The position numbers and the translations under genes were made by a program. Positions 47,691 to 58,828 of a stretch of 64,000 nucleotides of DNA are shown here, in pieces; the stretch's first letter is position 1; every line of letters starts with the position of its first letter. Source of the stretch: Chaetoderma sp. LZ-2023a (taxonomy: Eukaryota; Mollusca; Caudofoveata; Chaetodermatida; Chaetodermatidae); contig CM067372.1 in the NCBI GenBank assembly GCA_034401795.1, forward strand, positions 38,221,494 through 38,285,493, given 5' to 3'. Below the pieces are notes generated by a model. It made no database searches. It was not told the origin of the DNA and was given only the letters and a program-made list of their open reading frames with translations.

Positions 47691-47829
47691 ACCATTTCTT
47701 TTCTCAATGTTGACTTTGGCCCACAGATTCGTGATATTTTGATAGTTTCTGTAATTTATTCACTATTTTACGGCTCCTTGTCAGTCCATATAGTATCAAT
47801 GACAGCCATGTCTTTAACAAACTTTATTT

Positions 47830-49460
47830 CCCAGCGATGAATCACAATAACAGTCTCTGACTCATGGCAAGGTTTCCAAACACGATTTCTGGTGGATCTT
47901 TTAGGCGAGTCATAAGATTTTGCAATAGTTGAATATGCTTTTTTCAATTTATCGTCAGACCTTGGTTAATACAGCGAAACCTCAGCTCCAATATCGGTCT
48001 TCAGATGTCTAACAACAGCAGCATCAGTATTGAGTAGTTGTTCATTGCGCATCCACATCATTCCCACCTGTCAAAGTCTCATATCTAAATGGTGCTCTCT
48101 TGCTCCCGTGATAGCGGTCTTGAAAACCGTATGGAGGGGTCCGAGCTAACACTCACGTAGTGGACGGCTCTTTGTTTACCCCACCTGAATGGGTAACTTA
48201 ATTACTGTGTCACAACCACTTAACATATATGTACACAGTAGAGTGGCTGTCAGTTATCGAGGATCCTCTCACTCAATAGCTTGATGGGAGCATGGACAAG
48301 AAAGTAAGTCTAATTACTAATTCTAAACGAGAAAAGTGATACATACATAACATCTATAACGGTACTTGACATGTTCGAAATCGCGACAGTCTGTCTCCGT
48401 CTTTGTCCATTCCTCCTACAATCATAGTCATGCCATTTGGAAGGGAATCCACATTTTCACTTACTGAATGGACCTTTCCACTGTATCCATCCATGATATG
48501 ACGTCATAATCAACTACGTGACGTATAGAATGACATCACCATCAATGACGTCATGAATGACGTAGATAAGTACGTCACGAACACGTAGTTGAAGACGGAC
48601 TATGCTTTGTTGTGCGAATTGTATGTGTTTGCTATTTAATAAATATCCTGTTGAATATTTTAAAGCTAATTTGATTAGGCGCTGTTGCTGTCATAGCAAC
48701 AGCACCCAGTCAAATTAGTTACAAAATATTCAACAACTTAATTGTATAGTTTTCTGGAAATTGATAGTCAGGGAGTTCAGAGATCGATTGATCGCAACAC
48801 GAGTGTGGTGTGGGTGGAGCTTAACTAGAGGTGGGCGGGGCATAGCTAAAACTGGAAAGGTGAATTGGCATTACACTCTTGTAAATTGGCTTTGTTCTTG
48901 AGGGTGTTCATGAACAGCTTCCAGTCAGGAATGTTTAGACGCGTGATACACAGAACTCCCAGGATGTACCAGACTGATTTCTCTGGATCTCATCACACTT
49001 AAGAGTACTATCGTCAGTGAAATCATACATGTCTGCAATTGCTGGTGTTTAACTTGTGAATTTTCTGAATACAGCATTTTCCAATATCACAGAATGTTCT
49101 TCCTCCTATGTACTGGAATCTGTTGACAAAAGCCGTTACATCTATGAGATATACTGTTGAGAGGTGACAGTCTGGTAAAGATGGTGGTTGTATAAATTCA
49201 GCCCCAACTTATGATAACAGAGCCGGCATCAGAATTGCTACCCTTGAACATTGTATATCTTTGCTGACGTCTTTGGTCAGTTTCAAATAATGATGTTGGG
49301 CGATGTGGCCATTCATGTGAAAAAACTAACTTTCTGGTATTGTCATGAGCACTTTGTAAATAGCAAAGTACCCGTGTAACGGCACTTTCATCTTGATAAA
49401 TCTTTGATAAACCTTTGCATCTTATATGCGTGATCTGTCTTCTTAGATGTAATCGCAATA
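47830..49460 (-). pseudogene. Pseudogene C, relic of the HEEADTR-type family
   Basis: Read on the minus strand. Near 49100-49170 it gives STVYLIDVTAFVNRF, then GGRTFCDIGKC (family: I-D-x-x-A-x-V, T-F-x-D-I). Near 48885-48950 it gives IPDWKLFMNTLKNKANLQEC (family: P-x-N-W-x-x-F-L, N-K-x-x-L). On the far side of MITE copy P9, near 48410-48465, it gives DSLPNGMTMIVGGMDKDGD. Several stops and frameshifts occur and the HEEADTR motif itself was not found. The more distal stretch (47830-48120) has an open SKSYDSPKRSTRNRVWKPC-like frame whose membership is uncertain. Confidence 0.4.
48472..48861 (+). mobile_element. Palindromic MITE, copy P9 (near complete)
   Basis: Begins acctttccactgtatccatc and ends gctaaaactggaaaggt. 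tgacgtca occurs near 48499 and 48546. The core stem is aggcgctgttgctgtcat / agcaacagcacccagtc with full outer arms. It interrupts pseudogene C. Confidence 0.8.
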
Positions 49461-49982
49461 GGCTTTGCTGGTTCTATCTTACAGGAAGCTTTATCCTCTG
49501 TAATTTTCATTGCCTGTATGCCTTTACATTTTGTTTCTATCAAGTCGATTGTGGCAACTTTCTACCCTGTGACTGTATTCAGTATACCAACATAGTTCTT
49601 GCAGCAAAATCGATTTATTATTTTCTCTGTGATAAGACTTTTGAGTTTCACAACTAACTTCTGCGCCTCTAGTTCCCGCTCGATTGATTGTTCATGATGA
49701 CTTGTATGGTGGTCTTTAGAGATTGGCATTGGCATTTTGTGACACCTTGGCTAAAAACTGTGTGTTTGTTCTAGCGCCATCTCTGTCCACATACCATTTA
49801 ATTCACCATCTAATTGATGTACACTAAAACTGCATCATGAACTGTTGGGTGTTCATCAGGCAGATCGTGTATTTCCACGAGACAGAGAAGTAAACACATC
49901 ATGTACTTGGTATGGCGGCTCGAAACAATGTATGATAGCATATTTTACATTTCTTGAAGATGCCCATTCAACAGTCCTGTTG

Positions 49983-49985
<3 letters not shown>
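49461..49985. other. No recognised feature
   Basis: An 80-codon + frame at 49415-49657 is unrecognised. Confidence 0.35.
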
Positions 49986-49987
<2 letters not shown>

Positions 49988-50066
<79 letters not shown>

Positions 50067-50264
50067 CCTCCCTCCCCCTCCCTCCCTCCCCCTCCCTTCC
50101 TCCGTCCCTCCCACCCTCCCTCTCTCTCTCTCTCTCTCCCTCTCTCCCTCTCTCCCGCCCTCTCCCTCTATCTCTCTCTCTCTTCCTCTCTCTCTCTCTC
50201 TCTCTCTCTCCCTCTCTCCCCCTCTCTCCCCGTCACTCCCTCCCCCCCCCCTCTCTCTCTCTCA

Positions 50265-50292
<28 letters not shown>
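49988..50292. repeat. (CT)n / (CCCT)n microsatellite, about 300 bp
   Basis: Almost pure pyrimidine on the + strand. The long Ser/Leu/Pro frames over it on both strands are artefacts. Such a polypurine/polypyrimidine tract could form triplex DNA. Confidence 0.97.
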
Positions 50293-50295
<3 letters not shown>

Positions 50296-51404
50296 AATGG
50301 ATGTACTCCTTTAAGATATAAACCATATCGATGTACATTAGCCAGAACTTTGCTGTCACACATACAGTTTCCAGGAAGTTGTGCTAGAGATGAACTATTG
50401 CTGTTACGCTTATCTTTACCTGTCTGTAATATGATCTGGCTATTTCAGATTTCTTATTCTTCAATGCATCATATAGATTGTTATGATGGCTGTTTAATTC
50501 TGGTTTGTCCATTAGATGTTATGATTCTAAACATATTTTAAATGTATTCCACAATCCATACTAGGCCAGACATTTCTTCACATCTTACTGAATGGCATCT
50601 CAGTAACTTATAATAATGCTTTCTACTGATGACATTGTTTGCAGCGCCTCGTTTACCAATGGCCACCACGAGCACCACCACGAGCAGCAGCGCGAGCAGC
50701 AGCAGCAGAAGCAGCACCACCACAACCACCACAAGTGGAACAGATGTTCCAATACTGTCATCTCATATTCATTTACTGTTTTGTGTTATAAAGAGTATCA
50801 ATATTTGGATGCGAAGCCATGTGCCCAAATCGGATATCCATGTACCAACTTAAGATATCGACTAGGCAGTAAGGAAGGCAGAAAGATTGCAGCCAAATTG
50901 GTGTGATGCTGAGCTATACGCTCCGGGTATTTTAGAGAGTGAACGACAGAATGTATAAAATGAACAGGAAGCCAGTTCAACTGAAAATGATAGCAGGAAG
51001 AAGTTGATGAATCAGCCTCTGATAGCAACAGTGACTAATTGAGAGATTATATGTTCAAATGCAATTAGCATATATATTTTCTGGTATATAGACGGCACAA
51101 ATACAAACAATTTGAGTGGTAATTTTTTTTATCAGGGGATGTAATGTTCGACCCTATTTGTGCACCTTGATCTTGATCTTGATTAGTTATGGCGAATCAT
51201 ATATTGACTCTCTGACTAACAATGAGGAAGGAGGACATAAACATACAGTTACAGGCCACGAAGCACTGATAAGGAATAATATCCAACAGCCAATAGAATT
51301 ACATTGCCGTTTTCATTGGTAAAAAACAGATTTGATAACACGCCGTTATCTCGGTGACGTCCTTGCCTGGTCACGAGCTGGACACACCACAGCCTGAGCA
51401 ATGG
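50293..51404. other. Region upstream of the ligand gene
   Basis: Contains a (CAC/AGC)n tract at about 50660-50740, which produces Ser/Thr or His/Gln runs in different frames. No gene is called. Confidence 0.4.
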
Positions 51405-51413
51405 TATTTAAAT
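51405..51413 (+). promoter_or_regulatory. Possible TATA-like box of the ligand gene
   Basis: tatttaaat lies 73 bp upstream of the start codon, compatible with a 5' UTR of about 45 nt. It is a guess from position and composition only. Confidence 0.3.
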
Positions 51414-51485
51414 TAAGCTTCTAAGAATGGCAGAGTCACCGTGCTAACATTTCGAGAAGACCCTTGGTGAAACTGAACCAGCATA

Positions 51486-51530
51486 ATGCAGTCCATCATC
51501 GTGTTAACGCTGCTAGCCGTATCAATATTG
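51486..51530 (+). CDS. Prokineticin/astakine-like secreted protein, exon 1 (signal peptide)
   Basis: ATG at 51486 starts MQSIIVLTLLAVSIL, a hydrophobic signal-peptide core of 15 codons, followed directly by a GTATGT donor in phase 0. Exons 1-3 together give 134 residues without a frame error. The preceding context gcataATGC has no competing upstream ATG in frame. Cleavage is expected soon after residue 20 (VRG/QS). Confidence 0.85.
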
Positions 51531-54392
51531 GTATGTACTGTATGTATTTTAACGTCGATGAATAGCGTCTTTGAATTGAATGCTGTGTATTTTGAGAGTA
51601 ATTTGACTGGGAGCTGTTACTGATTTAGGGATTCAAATAAGTTTTAAAACATTCTTATCCGTATGCTTGTCTGAAGATAACTAATATTTCTGAAAGTGCG
51701 GTCTTAATACTAAGCACACATGCTTACAAAACAGACAAACAAAAAGAATCGTTTAGATAAGAAAAAAAGAGGCTCGGTATAGAAGCTATTATCGTGGACA
51801 CGATTTTGTACAATTACGCGCAACTTATTGTCTTATTGCCATAACTTGCTTATGTGTACGCGCGAAAGTAAGTTAATGTTAATGTCGTTATGTTTCTACC
51901 ATCTGCTATAAATGAGCCAGGCCACATACTTGTGCTATAAAGTACTGCATTTGTTTCACAACATTAAGACGCTGTCAGATGTCTTTTACACATGAAAATG
52001 AACAGGAGCATTAGTTGTACTCAGCATTACCGCCCTTCCGTTGAGAACGCTCATATTGGCCATTGCATTCACAAAATGCTGTGCAGACAAGCAAGCCTTT
52101 GAAGCATTTGCATCATCTCGCACGACATCCTTTCGGACACCCGCATTTAACAAGCTCCAGTGCACTTTGCGAAACTTGAGGAATTGTCGTCCACGGTGGA
52201 TAAAATGTACCATCCTCTGATTTTACCCAACCCCATTTTTCAGGTCTTGGCAAAGTTGGTTTCAGTTGTAATACTTGTCCCCAAATATAGCCACTTTGAT
52301 ATGCGGCTCGAGGAACATGTTGTGTGAATGATGCTTGGGATGGTGGCAGCCTTTGCATGGGACGGTCTTTCTTGCTGAACAGGTATTTCTTTGCCATGCT
52401 CAGCATTGTATAAGTGCTTATTCTGTTATACAGAATAATTACACATCTTTCCAATGCCTCAAAATAGAGAACTGTTGGATAATCTGGCACTGCGCTTGTG
52501 TGTTCAAAGAACGACGTAACAGTTGGAAAACTAACCCTGTAGGTGGGGCTTAGAATACACCTTCCGTATCCTCTGCGTGTCGTAAGAGGCGACTAAAGGA
52601 GGTAAGGGTGCGGTAACCCTGACAGAAACCTCGAGTGCTGAAGACGGAGGTTCCAGGCCGCACGGCGCACTCTAATAAACCATGGATCCACGCACTTAAC
52701 GCTTATGATCATGTCGATAGTCACTTTATGACTGGCGGTATGATCAGCGAACGAAAAGAAGAAGAAGAAGAAGAAGAAGTTGGAAAGCTGTTCCACGTAG
52801 GCCACGCACCTATCTTTCCAGGCTCAGAAAGGTCTTTGCTCTATTTACAGCCTGCGATATCCAATGGGCTGCAATATATCACTGATGTTTCCCAGTCCCA
52901 AACTCCACCCACAATTCTTCAGTAGCAAGCGTGGGTACAACCGATATTGCAAGCACAACAATATCAGTGTCTACAGTGTAGATTAGTATCGTACTGTAGC
53001 CTCTATTGGCAGCATCAGCAACATGGACAAACGACCTTGTCTTTACTTTCTCATGTGAACATGATGCGAGATCTTCCCGTGGGGGTGACGCAATGACCTA
53101 TTCACAATCAGTCACTACAATTTCTTTGCCGACATCAGTTCACCAGTCAGAACAACTATTTCGACAGATAGGAAATCAACTCTCGTTTGTTTCCATCAAC
53201 TCTTAGAAATGCTTGCCAGTTCTTTGGGACGGCAGCAAATGGAACAACACGTCGGTGTTTGCTTTTCCCCATTTTTCTCTGGTCCCTGATTTAATAATAA
53301 CTGCTACATAGCAGTCCCACCAATACGTTATGACGACATTACGACATTATATATGGCTTGAATAGGTCAACTGCATACTGTTCAAATGTGCGTAGTCTAG
53401 TTGGTTTCAGCATTTGCACAACAGCAGCTCCATCAAGAAGTATGGCAGTTACATCTGGGCGTTGGCTAATTGGTGCAGCAAATTTACCAAAGCATGGATG
53501 AAGTTCTGCTTTGGAATGTTAATTAAATTTATCATTGTCTGATATCGAAGGTGTGCATACCTGGTTTTCATGTTTGAAAAACCCATCAAAATCACCTCCG
53601 CGTGTTTGGTAACCAATGTAAAGCATTGAAAATAATGTACAGTTAGATTTTTCGTCATTCAGTTGGTTTTGCTCTTTGGTGTGACAGACTCATTGGCAGA
53701 ATCAAACTATAGGCAATTTGTTCCTGGATATCGTCTCATAGAGAGATTTCTGACCAACACATTTAATTCCTTCTACTGCTTTCAGAACTGATGGATCAGT
53801 AATTTCTTTCCTAGCAAGTGATATGAGATCACGGCTTTCTTCTCGACAAGGATTCCGCAGTTCTTCTAGACAAGCTCAGTCACCCGCTTGATAAACGCCT
53901 TCTGGATTGCAGATTGCTGCTCGTGATTCCCCGTGTCGTATTGTAGAGTCAAAATAGGGCCCAGGGGTCCGAAAATCTGAACACATAAAATTTCTAGTTT
54001 TATTGTCTAATGTGATACCAAACCTGTCAATATTCCATTTTAGCACAGAAATCATAGCGAGTTACACATCATCCCGTATTATTATTGAAATTCAATTTTT
54101 CGCACTTTTTCAACAAAAATCGTTAATTTGATCCCAAAACTCTCAGCTTTTACAAATTTTCAAAACTGTCAACATTGGTTTCCTTAATCATGATGCTAAG
54201 CCGTACATTTGGCTATATGTTAACAAATAGTGTACTGCTATCTGGTGTTGGTCACCCGAATCTGCTGTCCTGCTGGTCAACTATATATGATAAACTAGTT
54301 TATCTGACTAAGTAGAAAACATATTGTATGAAGCAAAGCGTTTTCTATAAACTCAATCAGCAGAGATTTCTATTTCTTGTGTTTTATTGCAG
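51531..54392 (+). other. Intron 1 of the ligand gene
   Basis: 2.86 kb from GTATGT to TTTTATTGCAG. It houses pseudogene B in antisense and a decayed palindromic-MITE core near 51590-51650 (gtaatttgactgggagctgt). Confidence 0.8.
51985..53940 (-). pseudogene. Pseudogene B, uncharacterised HEEADTR-type family, near full length
   Basis: On the minus strand the family's segments appear in order: SLARKEITDPSVLKAVEGIK (near 53790), AILLDGAAVVQMLKP with FEQYAVDLFKPYI (53340-53440), VVPFAAVPKNWQAFLRVDGN with KRELISYLS (53165-53260), a degraded HEEADTR block reading SHEKVKTRSFVHVADAA (near 53040), ERCVIILYNR (near 52440), PPSQASFTQHVPRAAYQ and GWVKSEDGTFYPPWTTIP (52190-52340), and a Cys-rich tail KCGCPKGCRAR, a TGA stop, then CKCFKGLLVCTAFCECNG (52060-52150). 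It has several stops and shifts, and an unrelated repeat with a (tct)n tract is inserted near 52550-52790. Function unknown; the Cys tail may bind zinc. Confidence 0.75.
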
Positions 54393-54534
54393 GTGGTGGT
54401 TCGTGGACAAAGCCCTGACGCCGCTTTAGATACTTGTGTAACTGACAGTGATTGCGCTGCAACGCACTGCTGCACTGACCCTAATGCACCGGAAATCGCC
54501 AGCAAGAAGAGACAGGCTGCCAGTCTCACAATAG
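54393..54534 (+). CDS. Prokineticin/astakine-like secreted protein, exon 2
   Basis: Follows gttttattgcag and ends at ATAG before GTATTA in phase 1. It encodes VVVRGQSPDAALDTC, then VTDSDCAATHCC and a linker through SKKRQAASLTI. Cysteines 30, 36, 41 and 42 have spacing C-x5-C-x4-C-C, exactly that of the prokineticin (Bv8/AVIT) domain. The canonical AVITGA receptor-activating N-terminus is absent, as in arthropod and mollusc astakines, which act as blood-cell growth factors. The SKKR linker before the fifth cysteine is longer than in vertebrate prokineticins (22 residues after the CC pair, versus about 11). Confidence 0.88.
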
Positions 54535-55407
54535 GTATTAAATCGCTTCAGTAATAGCTATGGCCCGCCCATTTCTAGCTATTCCCCGCCCAATTTTCAC
54601 GCGTGTTTGAATCGACTTATATGCTTTGGACGCTGAGTTCCCAGAATCCCATATTCAAGGTAAATACACAGATAAGCTGTTGAATATTTTGGAATTAATT
54701 TGACATGGTGCTGTTGCTTCCTATGGCAGCAACAACGTTCAGTCAAATTAGTTTCGAAATATTCGACAAAATATTTACAAGGCCTAAATAGGAAATTCAT
54801 CAAAGACATACAATTCGTACACTTGACGTACTTTTTAATGTTCATGACGGAGTTAGATATGTCATTCATTATGCATTTTGTGGTGTGATGTCAGCCTACA
54901 GGTGAGTAACTGGTTATGATGTCATGTACTTGAGTGACAGATCGGATCTTTCCATTCTTTAATCCATCATATCTCTCCAGTCCATGTCACGGAAAACATA
55001 TGAGCAATCATCTATGGGGCAAGAAATATTCTGATGCGCTTACAATCTCCAGGTAGATTAGTATATATTCAACAACATCTCTATATCTGCTTGAATTGGG
55101 GATACTGGGATTTTAGGCTTTCCCGATTGCCATGCAACATTTGGATTTCGGGAACTTTATGTATGCCTATATATAGATGCTTACTTCAATTGCACAATTT
55201 TAAAATAAGTAAACTAACAACGGTGAGCAGTTGCTCCTCTGCACGGCGACCCTGTAGTTAATCTAATTTAAATCACCAAAATCCACATAGTCCCAACCGT
55301 TGGCAGGAAAATTAATAAAGTTGTGAATTGTGAAATAATTATATACGATTTAAATTGTGTAACCACAATACATTTATTTTGGTTTATGTTATTTCTCTGT
55401 TATACAG
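54535..55407 (+). other. Intron 2 of the ligand gene, mostly palindromic MITE
   Basis: 873 bp from GTATTA to TTATACAG. Copy P10 fills the first half; the rest is AT-rich. Confidence 0.8.
54555..54950 (-). mobile_element. Palindromic MITE, copy P10 (reverse)
   Basis: Runs cgcccatttctagctattcc, gataagctgttgaatatttt, a core of gctgttgcttcctatggcag then caacaac, tacaattcgtacactt, and a diverged tgatgtca. Core pairing is imperfect, so this is an older copy. Confidence 0.75.
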
Positions 55408-55625
55408 GCGTGTGCCGACCCTATCGTCTTCCCGGAGCTCATTGCTATGATATCGGCAGACGAGCGTGTGGTTGTTCACCTGGAAACTATTGCAAGTTCT
55501 ATCCAAGAACTACTTCTGTTGGCACTACATTTCCGACACGTCAACTCTCCGCTGATGAACCGATGCTCTCGGGAAGGTTCATGGGCGAGTACAGGTGCAC
55601 CCCTCTACTAAACGCACTATACTAA
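55408..55625 (+). CDS. Prokineticin/astakine-like secreted protein, exon 3
   Basis: After tatacag, GC completes a Gly codon and the frame reads GVCRPYRLPGAHC, then YDIGRRACGCSPGNYC, and ends GEYRCTPLLNALY with TAA at 55623-55625. Cysteines 65, 75, 83, 85, 91 and 126 complete the ten of the prokineticin fold: C-x9-C, C-x-C-x5-C, and a final Tyr-Arg-Cys. The stretch between the ninth and tenth cysteines is 34 residues, far longer than in vertebrate prokineticins. The product is a small secreted signalling protein, probably acting on blood cells or as a neuropeptide-like ligand; the receptor is unknown. Colipase and Dickkopf C-domains share the fold, but the exact spacings favour prokineticin/astakine. 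Confidence 0.9.
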
Positions 55626-55656
55626 CATGCATAGCAACATAATGTGAAGCATGTTA

Positions 55657-55671
55657 AATAAATGAAATAAA
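55657..55671 (+). terminator. Polyadenylation signals of the ligand gene
   Basis: Two AATAAA hexamers, at 55657-55662 and 55666-55671, lie 32-46 nt after the stop codon, giving a very short 3' UTR. Confidence 0.7.
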
Positions 55672-56821
55672 ATGTTTTAATTGAATTTAATCAAGTTTTA
55701 TTTTGTTTCGTACCACATACCAATAAGTACTGGCGTTAACATTCACACTCGCGTGTTCCCGCGCACGCACGCACGCAGTACATGTATGCACACAACGGTG
55801 CACACGGTATACGTACGCCACACACAGTTAGTTGCCCATATACACGGTTATACAGGCACGTGCGTGCGCCGATGATTCCAGTGCCTGGATAGGCGTCTCG
55901 TGAATTATGATTTCTGAGATAAGATTTATTCTGAACATACCTAAAGGATTACCTCATAGGTGACCAATTTGGCTTCATTGCTGTTGACTTCTGAACTACG
56001 ATGTCGACATCTGAACTACAATGTCAACATCTGAACTATTACGTCGACATGACGATATCTGACCTATTATGTAGACATTAAATTTTGACCTATTATTGGT
56101 TGTAGCTGCTGGAATGAGTGCTACCTTATTCTTTTTAATGTGGAGCTGATGGAATAATTAGCTAAAAAATGCAGTATTTCCCGCTTCCAAATCTTCAATG
56201 CTCATAACAATGATGCACCGAATTATTACCCACGATAATGCGATGCCGCAGATGACAATGACGACGACGACGACGATGACGACAGGAGAGGGGATGATGG
56301 GGATGCAATAAAGGCTCGCTAAATCGTTAATCTCCTCAAACCTTTCGTTCCAAGTTGTGAGGAAGTTAAAAGTTCAGATTTACCTAAATACACAGGAGTG
56401 GAGCCATTTTGAATGTGTGGGGTGGGCGGGGTTGGAGGTGACTGGGTCTCATTTCTCGTTTCTGATTCGTTTTGTTTCGTGTAAGAAACGAGAAGAGAAG
56501 ACCTGGTGAAAGCATGGTGTGAGTTGAGAGGAAGGGTTGGGGTGAGTAAATGGGGGTAAATGACGACGGTCTGGAATAACCATGAATATGGTCTGTTAAT
56601 TCAATTATTCGTATTGTTTAATCTATTATATTAATGGCTAACTGCTATCCGACAATGAAAGTGTTTGAAGGAGCTGTTCTTTTCTTTCCTATTCTTTTTT
56701 AATCTGTTTACATCGTTTTTCTCCCCTATTATTATTATTGATGATGATGACGATCATTCTTCATATCGAGGCTGGCTACCGCGTAGACAGCATCTTGGTG
56801 ATTTTAAAATAAAGCGAGACA
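55672..56821. other. Non-coding; (CA)-rich and (GAC)n tracts
   Basis: cacgcacgcacgc near 55764, acgacgacgacg near 56262 and gatgatgatgacg near 56739. Repeated cgacatctgaacta phrases occur at 55990-56060. No gene is seen. Confidence 0.5.
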
Positions 56822-57085
56822 ATTTACGACGTCACGATCATCTAAGTCCGTCATAAACATTAAATAGTCCATCAACGTACGAATTGTATGTCTTTGCTAT
56901 ATAATAAACATTCTGGGCCGAATACCAACAAATCAAATTAGTTTCAAAATATTCAACAGGTTGCCTCTTACCTTGAAATTGGGATTATGGGTTGGGAATC
57001 GATCACAACACGGGCCGAGCTTAGCTAAAATGGTCGGGGCCTAGCTAGAGATGGGTGGGTGGGCATTAGCTAGAAATTAATCCCT
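56822..57085 (+). mobile_element. Palindromic MITE, copy P11 (left core arm lost)
   Basis: tacgacgtcacg, tacgaattgtatgtctttgc, ataataaacattctg, then directly caaattagtttcaaaatatt and a tail with gatgggtgggtgggcattag. Confidence 0.7.
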
Positions 57086-57594
57086 TTATTCGCTAGCCTC
57101 TGATGATGGTATAGAAGTATTTATTGGTTTACCACGCTTGGCTGTCTACTGTGCTTTCAGAAGCTTAGATATAGGGTGAGTATTTTCGAATATTTAATCA
57201 AAGTAACTACGGATTACAAAATATACTGTCTTACATAAGCCTAAGATGGCCGATGTATTGATAATGAAAGAACATAATCTAAATAAGAATTGCTCGCAAA
57301 AAGCAAGTGCACATTTTGGAAATCTTAATTATTCTAAAGGCACATAGGCCTAATATTGATTCGTTCTGTTAAGAAGATGTTATCTTGACAAAGCACAATG
57401 AGGCAGTTTGTCACCCCAAAGGCGGGTTTGTTTGGATCTCTGTGCCGCGAAGAAGCGATCTTTGTAAACAGTAACATAACTATTTCACTAGATCAGGTTA
57501 TGTATGCCATATGCGTGTCCAATCAGATTACTCTGTTCAACCATCGCGAGATGGCAAAAGTCATTTGGCCCATTAACCTATCAAAACACATCGA
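57086..57594. other. No confident feature; weak exon-like stretch
   Basis: 57093-57175 is open, preceded by cgctag and followed by GGTGAGT, but I do not recognise the peptide and call no gene. Confidence 0.3.
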
Positions 57595-57598
57595 TCTG

Positions 57599-57638
57599 TC
57601 GGTCGGTCGGTCGGTCGGTCGGTCGGTCGGTCGGTCGG

Positions 57639-57668
<30 letters not shown>
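57599..57668. repeat. (GGTC)n followed by (AATC)n microsatellite
   Basis: About ten ggtc units pass into about seven aatc units. Confidence 0.95.
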
Positions 57669-57669
<1 letters not shown>

Positions 57670-58650
57670 GTCAATCAGATGAGCTTACGAAGGGTGGCAA
57701 ACATGGTGGATTGGACCAATCATAAGAGGCATGACGCTTGGCATACTACTTGCTCCATCATAAAGTCTTCCTCCTTATCTCCCGACAAGGATTCTCAACC
57801 GAAAACTGCAAACAATCAGTGATGCTTTTATAAAGCTATTAGGGTAGGTCTGTATATAATTTTCATTAATTATATCTTTGATTGGTCATGACGTCATCCT
57901 GATTAAATGCCTTCCACTACTTTCCCCTGGCCATTATATGTAAGAACCCTTGAAACTAGCAGTTTGCTGAATATCCCATCTTATAGCAGCACACACATGC
58001 TTAGCAATCTATAATTTTGAGTGGGAAATATTACCTAACTAGAGTGTACGGTCGATGACGCATCCTCGCATATACCGCACGTTCACCTCTATGACCGCTC
58101 TCACTAGGCCGGAGCCAAATGTAAAATTTCTCGTCCACACAGCAAGCATATGTGTAACTCGCATAACAAATTGGTTTGACTTCCGTCCGACGGTGTCAGA
58201 GGAGTTGCGTTACGATCAATTTCTTGACAATTTGCCTGCGTTGCAATCGATTTCTTGATCATTTGACACACCCACCCACCCCCTATGGCGCAGCCAAATG
58301 TAAATGTCATCTTTCGCTCCGTATCATATGGTTAACCTACAAACTGTGCATGAACTTGGTCCAACGGTTTCGAAGTTGCTACGGGCTCTGTTTTGCTCTG
58401 TACGCTTTCATCTATCAGTGCCATCCGTGTTATGTTAATCCAGGAATGTATGGAGGCAAGCGGGGTGGGTGGGTGAGAATTGCATTGCTGCTACTCGCGC
58501 AGATACTGTTTCCATGAATTGACAAATTAAGAGTCTTGTCATAAAAGTGAATTATCCACACATCATGAGATGCACGCACACTGCGGCGAGTTTCGCACCT
58601 TTGCCGCTCTCGGGTTGTCTCAGCTGTCCACACATCAGGTGACACCTCGG
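57669..58650. other. No recognised feature
   Basis: Overlapping short frames on both strands (58055-58645) with no recognised domain. A duplicated phrase, caatttcttgac / cgatttcttgatcatttg with ggcggagccaaatgtaaa-like words, hints at a diverged local duplication near 58108-58300. Confidence 0.35.
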
Positions 58651-58655
58651 TCCTG

Positions 58656-58701
58656 TGGTAGCGAGCTCAATTCGTACACCAAACGACGGGGGTTCGAAAC
58701 C
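58656..58701 (+). other. tRNA-like promoter motifs, possible SINE head
   Basis: tggtagcgagc (A-box-like) and ggttcgaaacc (perfect B box) are 24 bp apart. No cloverleaf was confirmed, so this is more likely a tRNA-derived SINE fragment than a tRNA gene. Confidence 0.35.
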
Positions 58702-58828
58702 TGTCAGTGCGAAAACAGTCGTGGAGTGGACGAGTCTGGCGGTGTATGAATAATTCATTAATTAAAAACTCCGTACCATCACAAATTTACATATTTACAG
58801 GTCGTAAACGTCATAGATATCGTATATA

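Noticed and set aside
49845..50541. Long frames rich in Ser/Leu/Pro over 49845-50541 on both strands
   Set aside because: They are translations of a (CT)n microsatellite and change content with each frame.
50616..50906. His/Gln-rich frame (HHEHHHEQQ...) and its Ser/Thr-rich neighbour frame
   Set aside because: Both come from a short CAC/AGC triplet tract and neither extends into recognisable sequence.
57093..57175. Possible internal exon (open, cgctag before, GGTGAGT after)
   Set aside because: The acceptor is weak, the peptide is unrecognised, no partner exon was found and a MITE tail lies directly upstream.
58656..58701. A true tRNA gene
   Set aside because: The A and B boxes are plausible but acceptor and anticodon stems do not pair by eye, so it is listed only as tRNA-like motifs.
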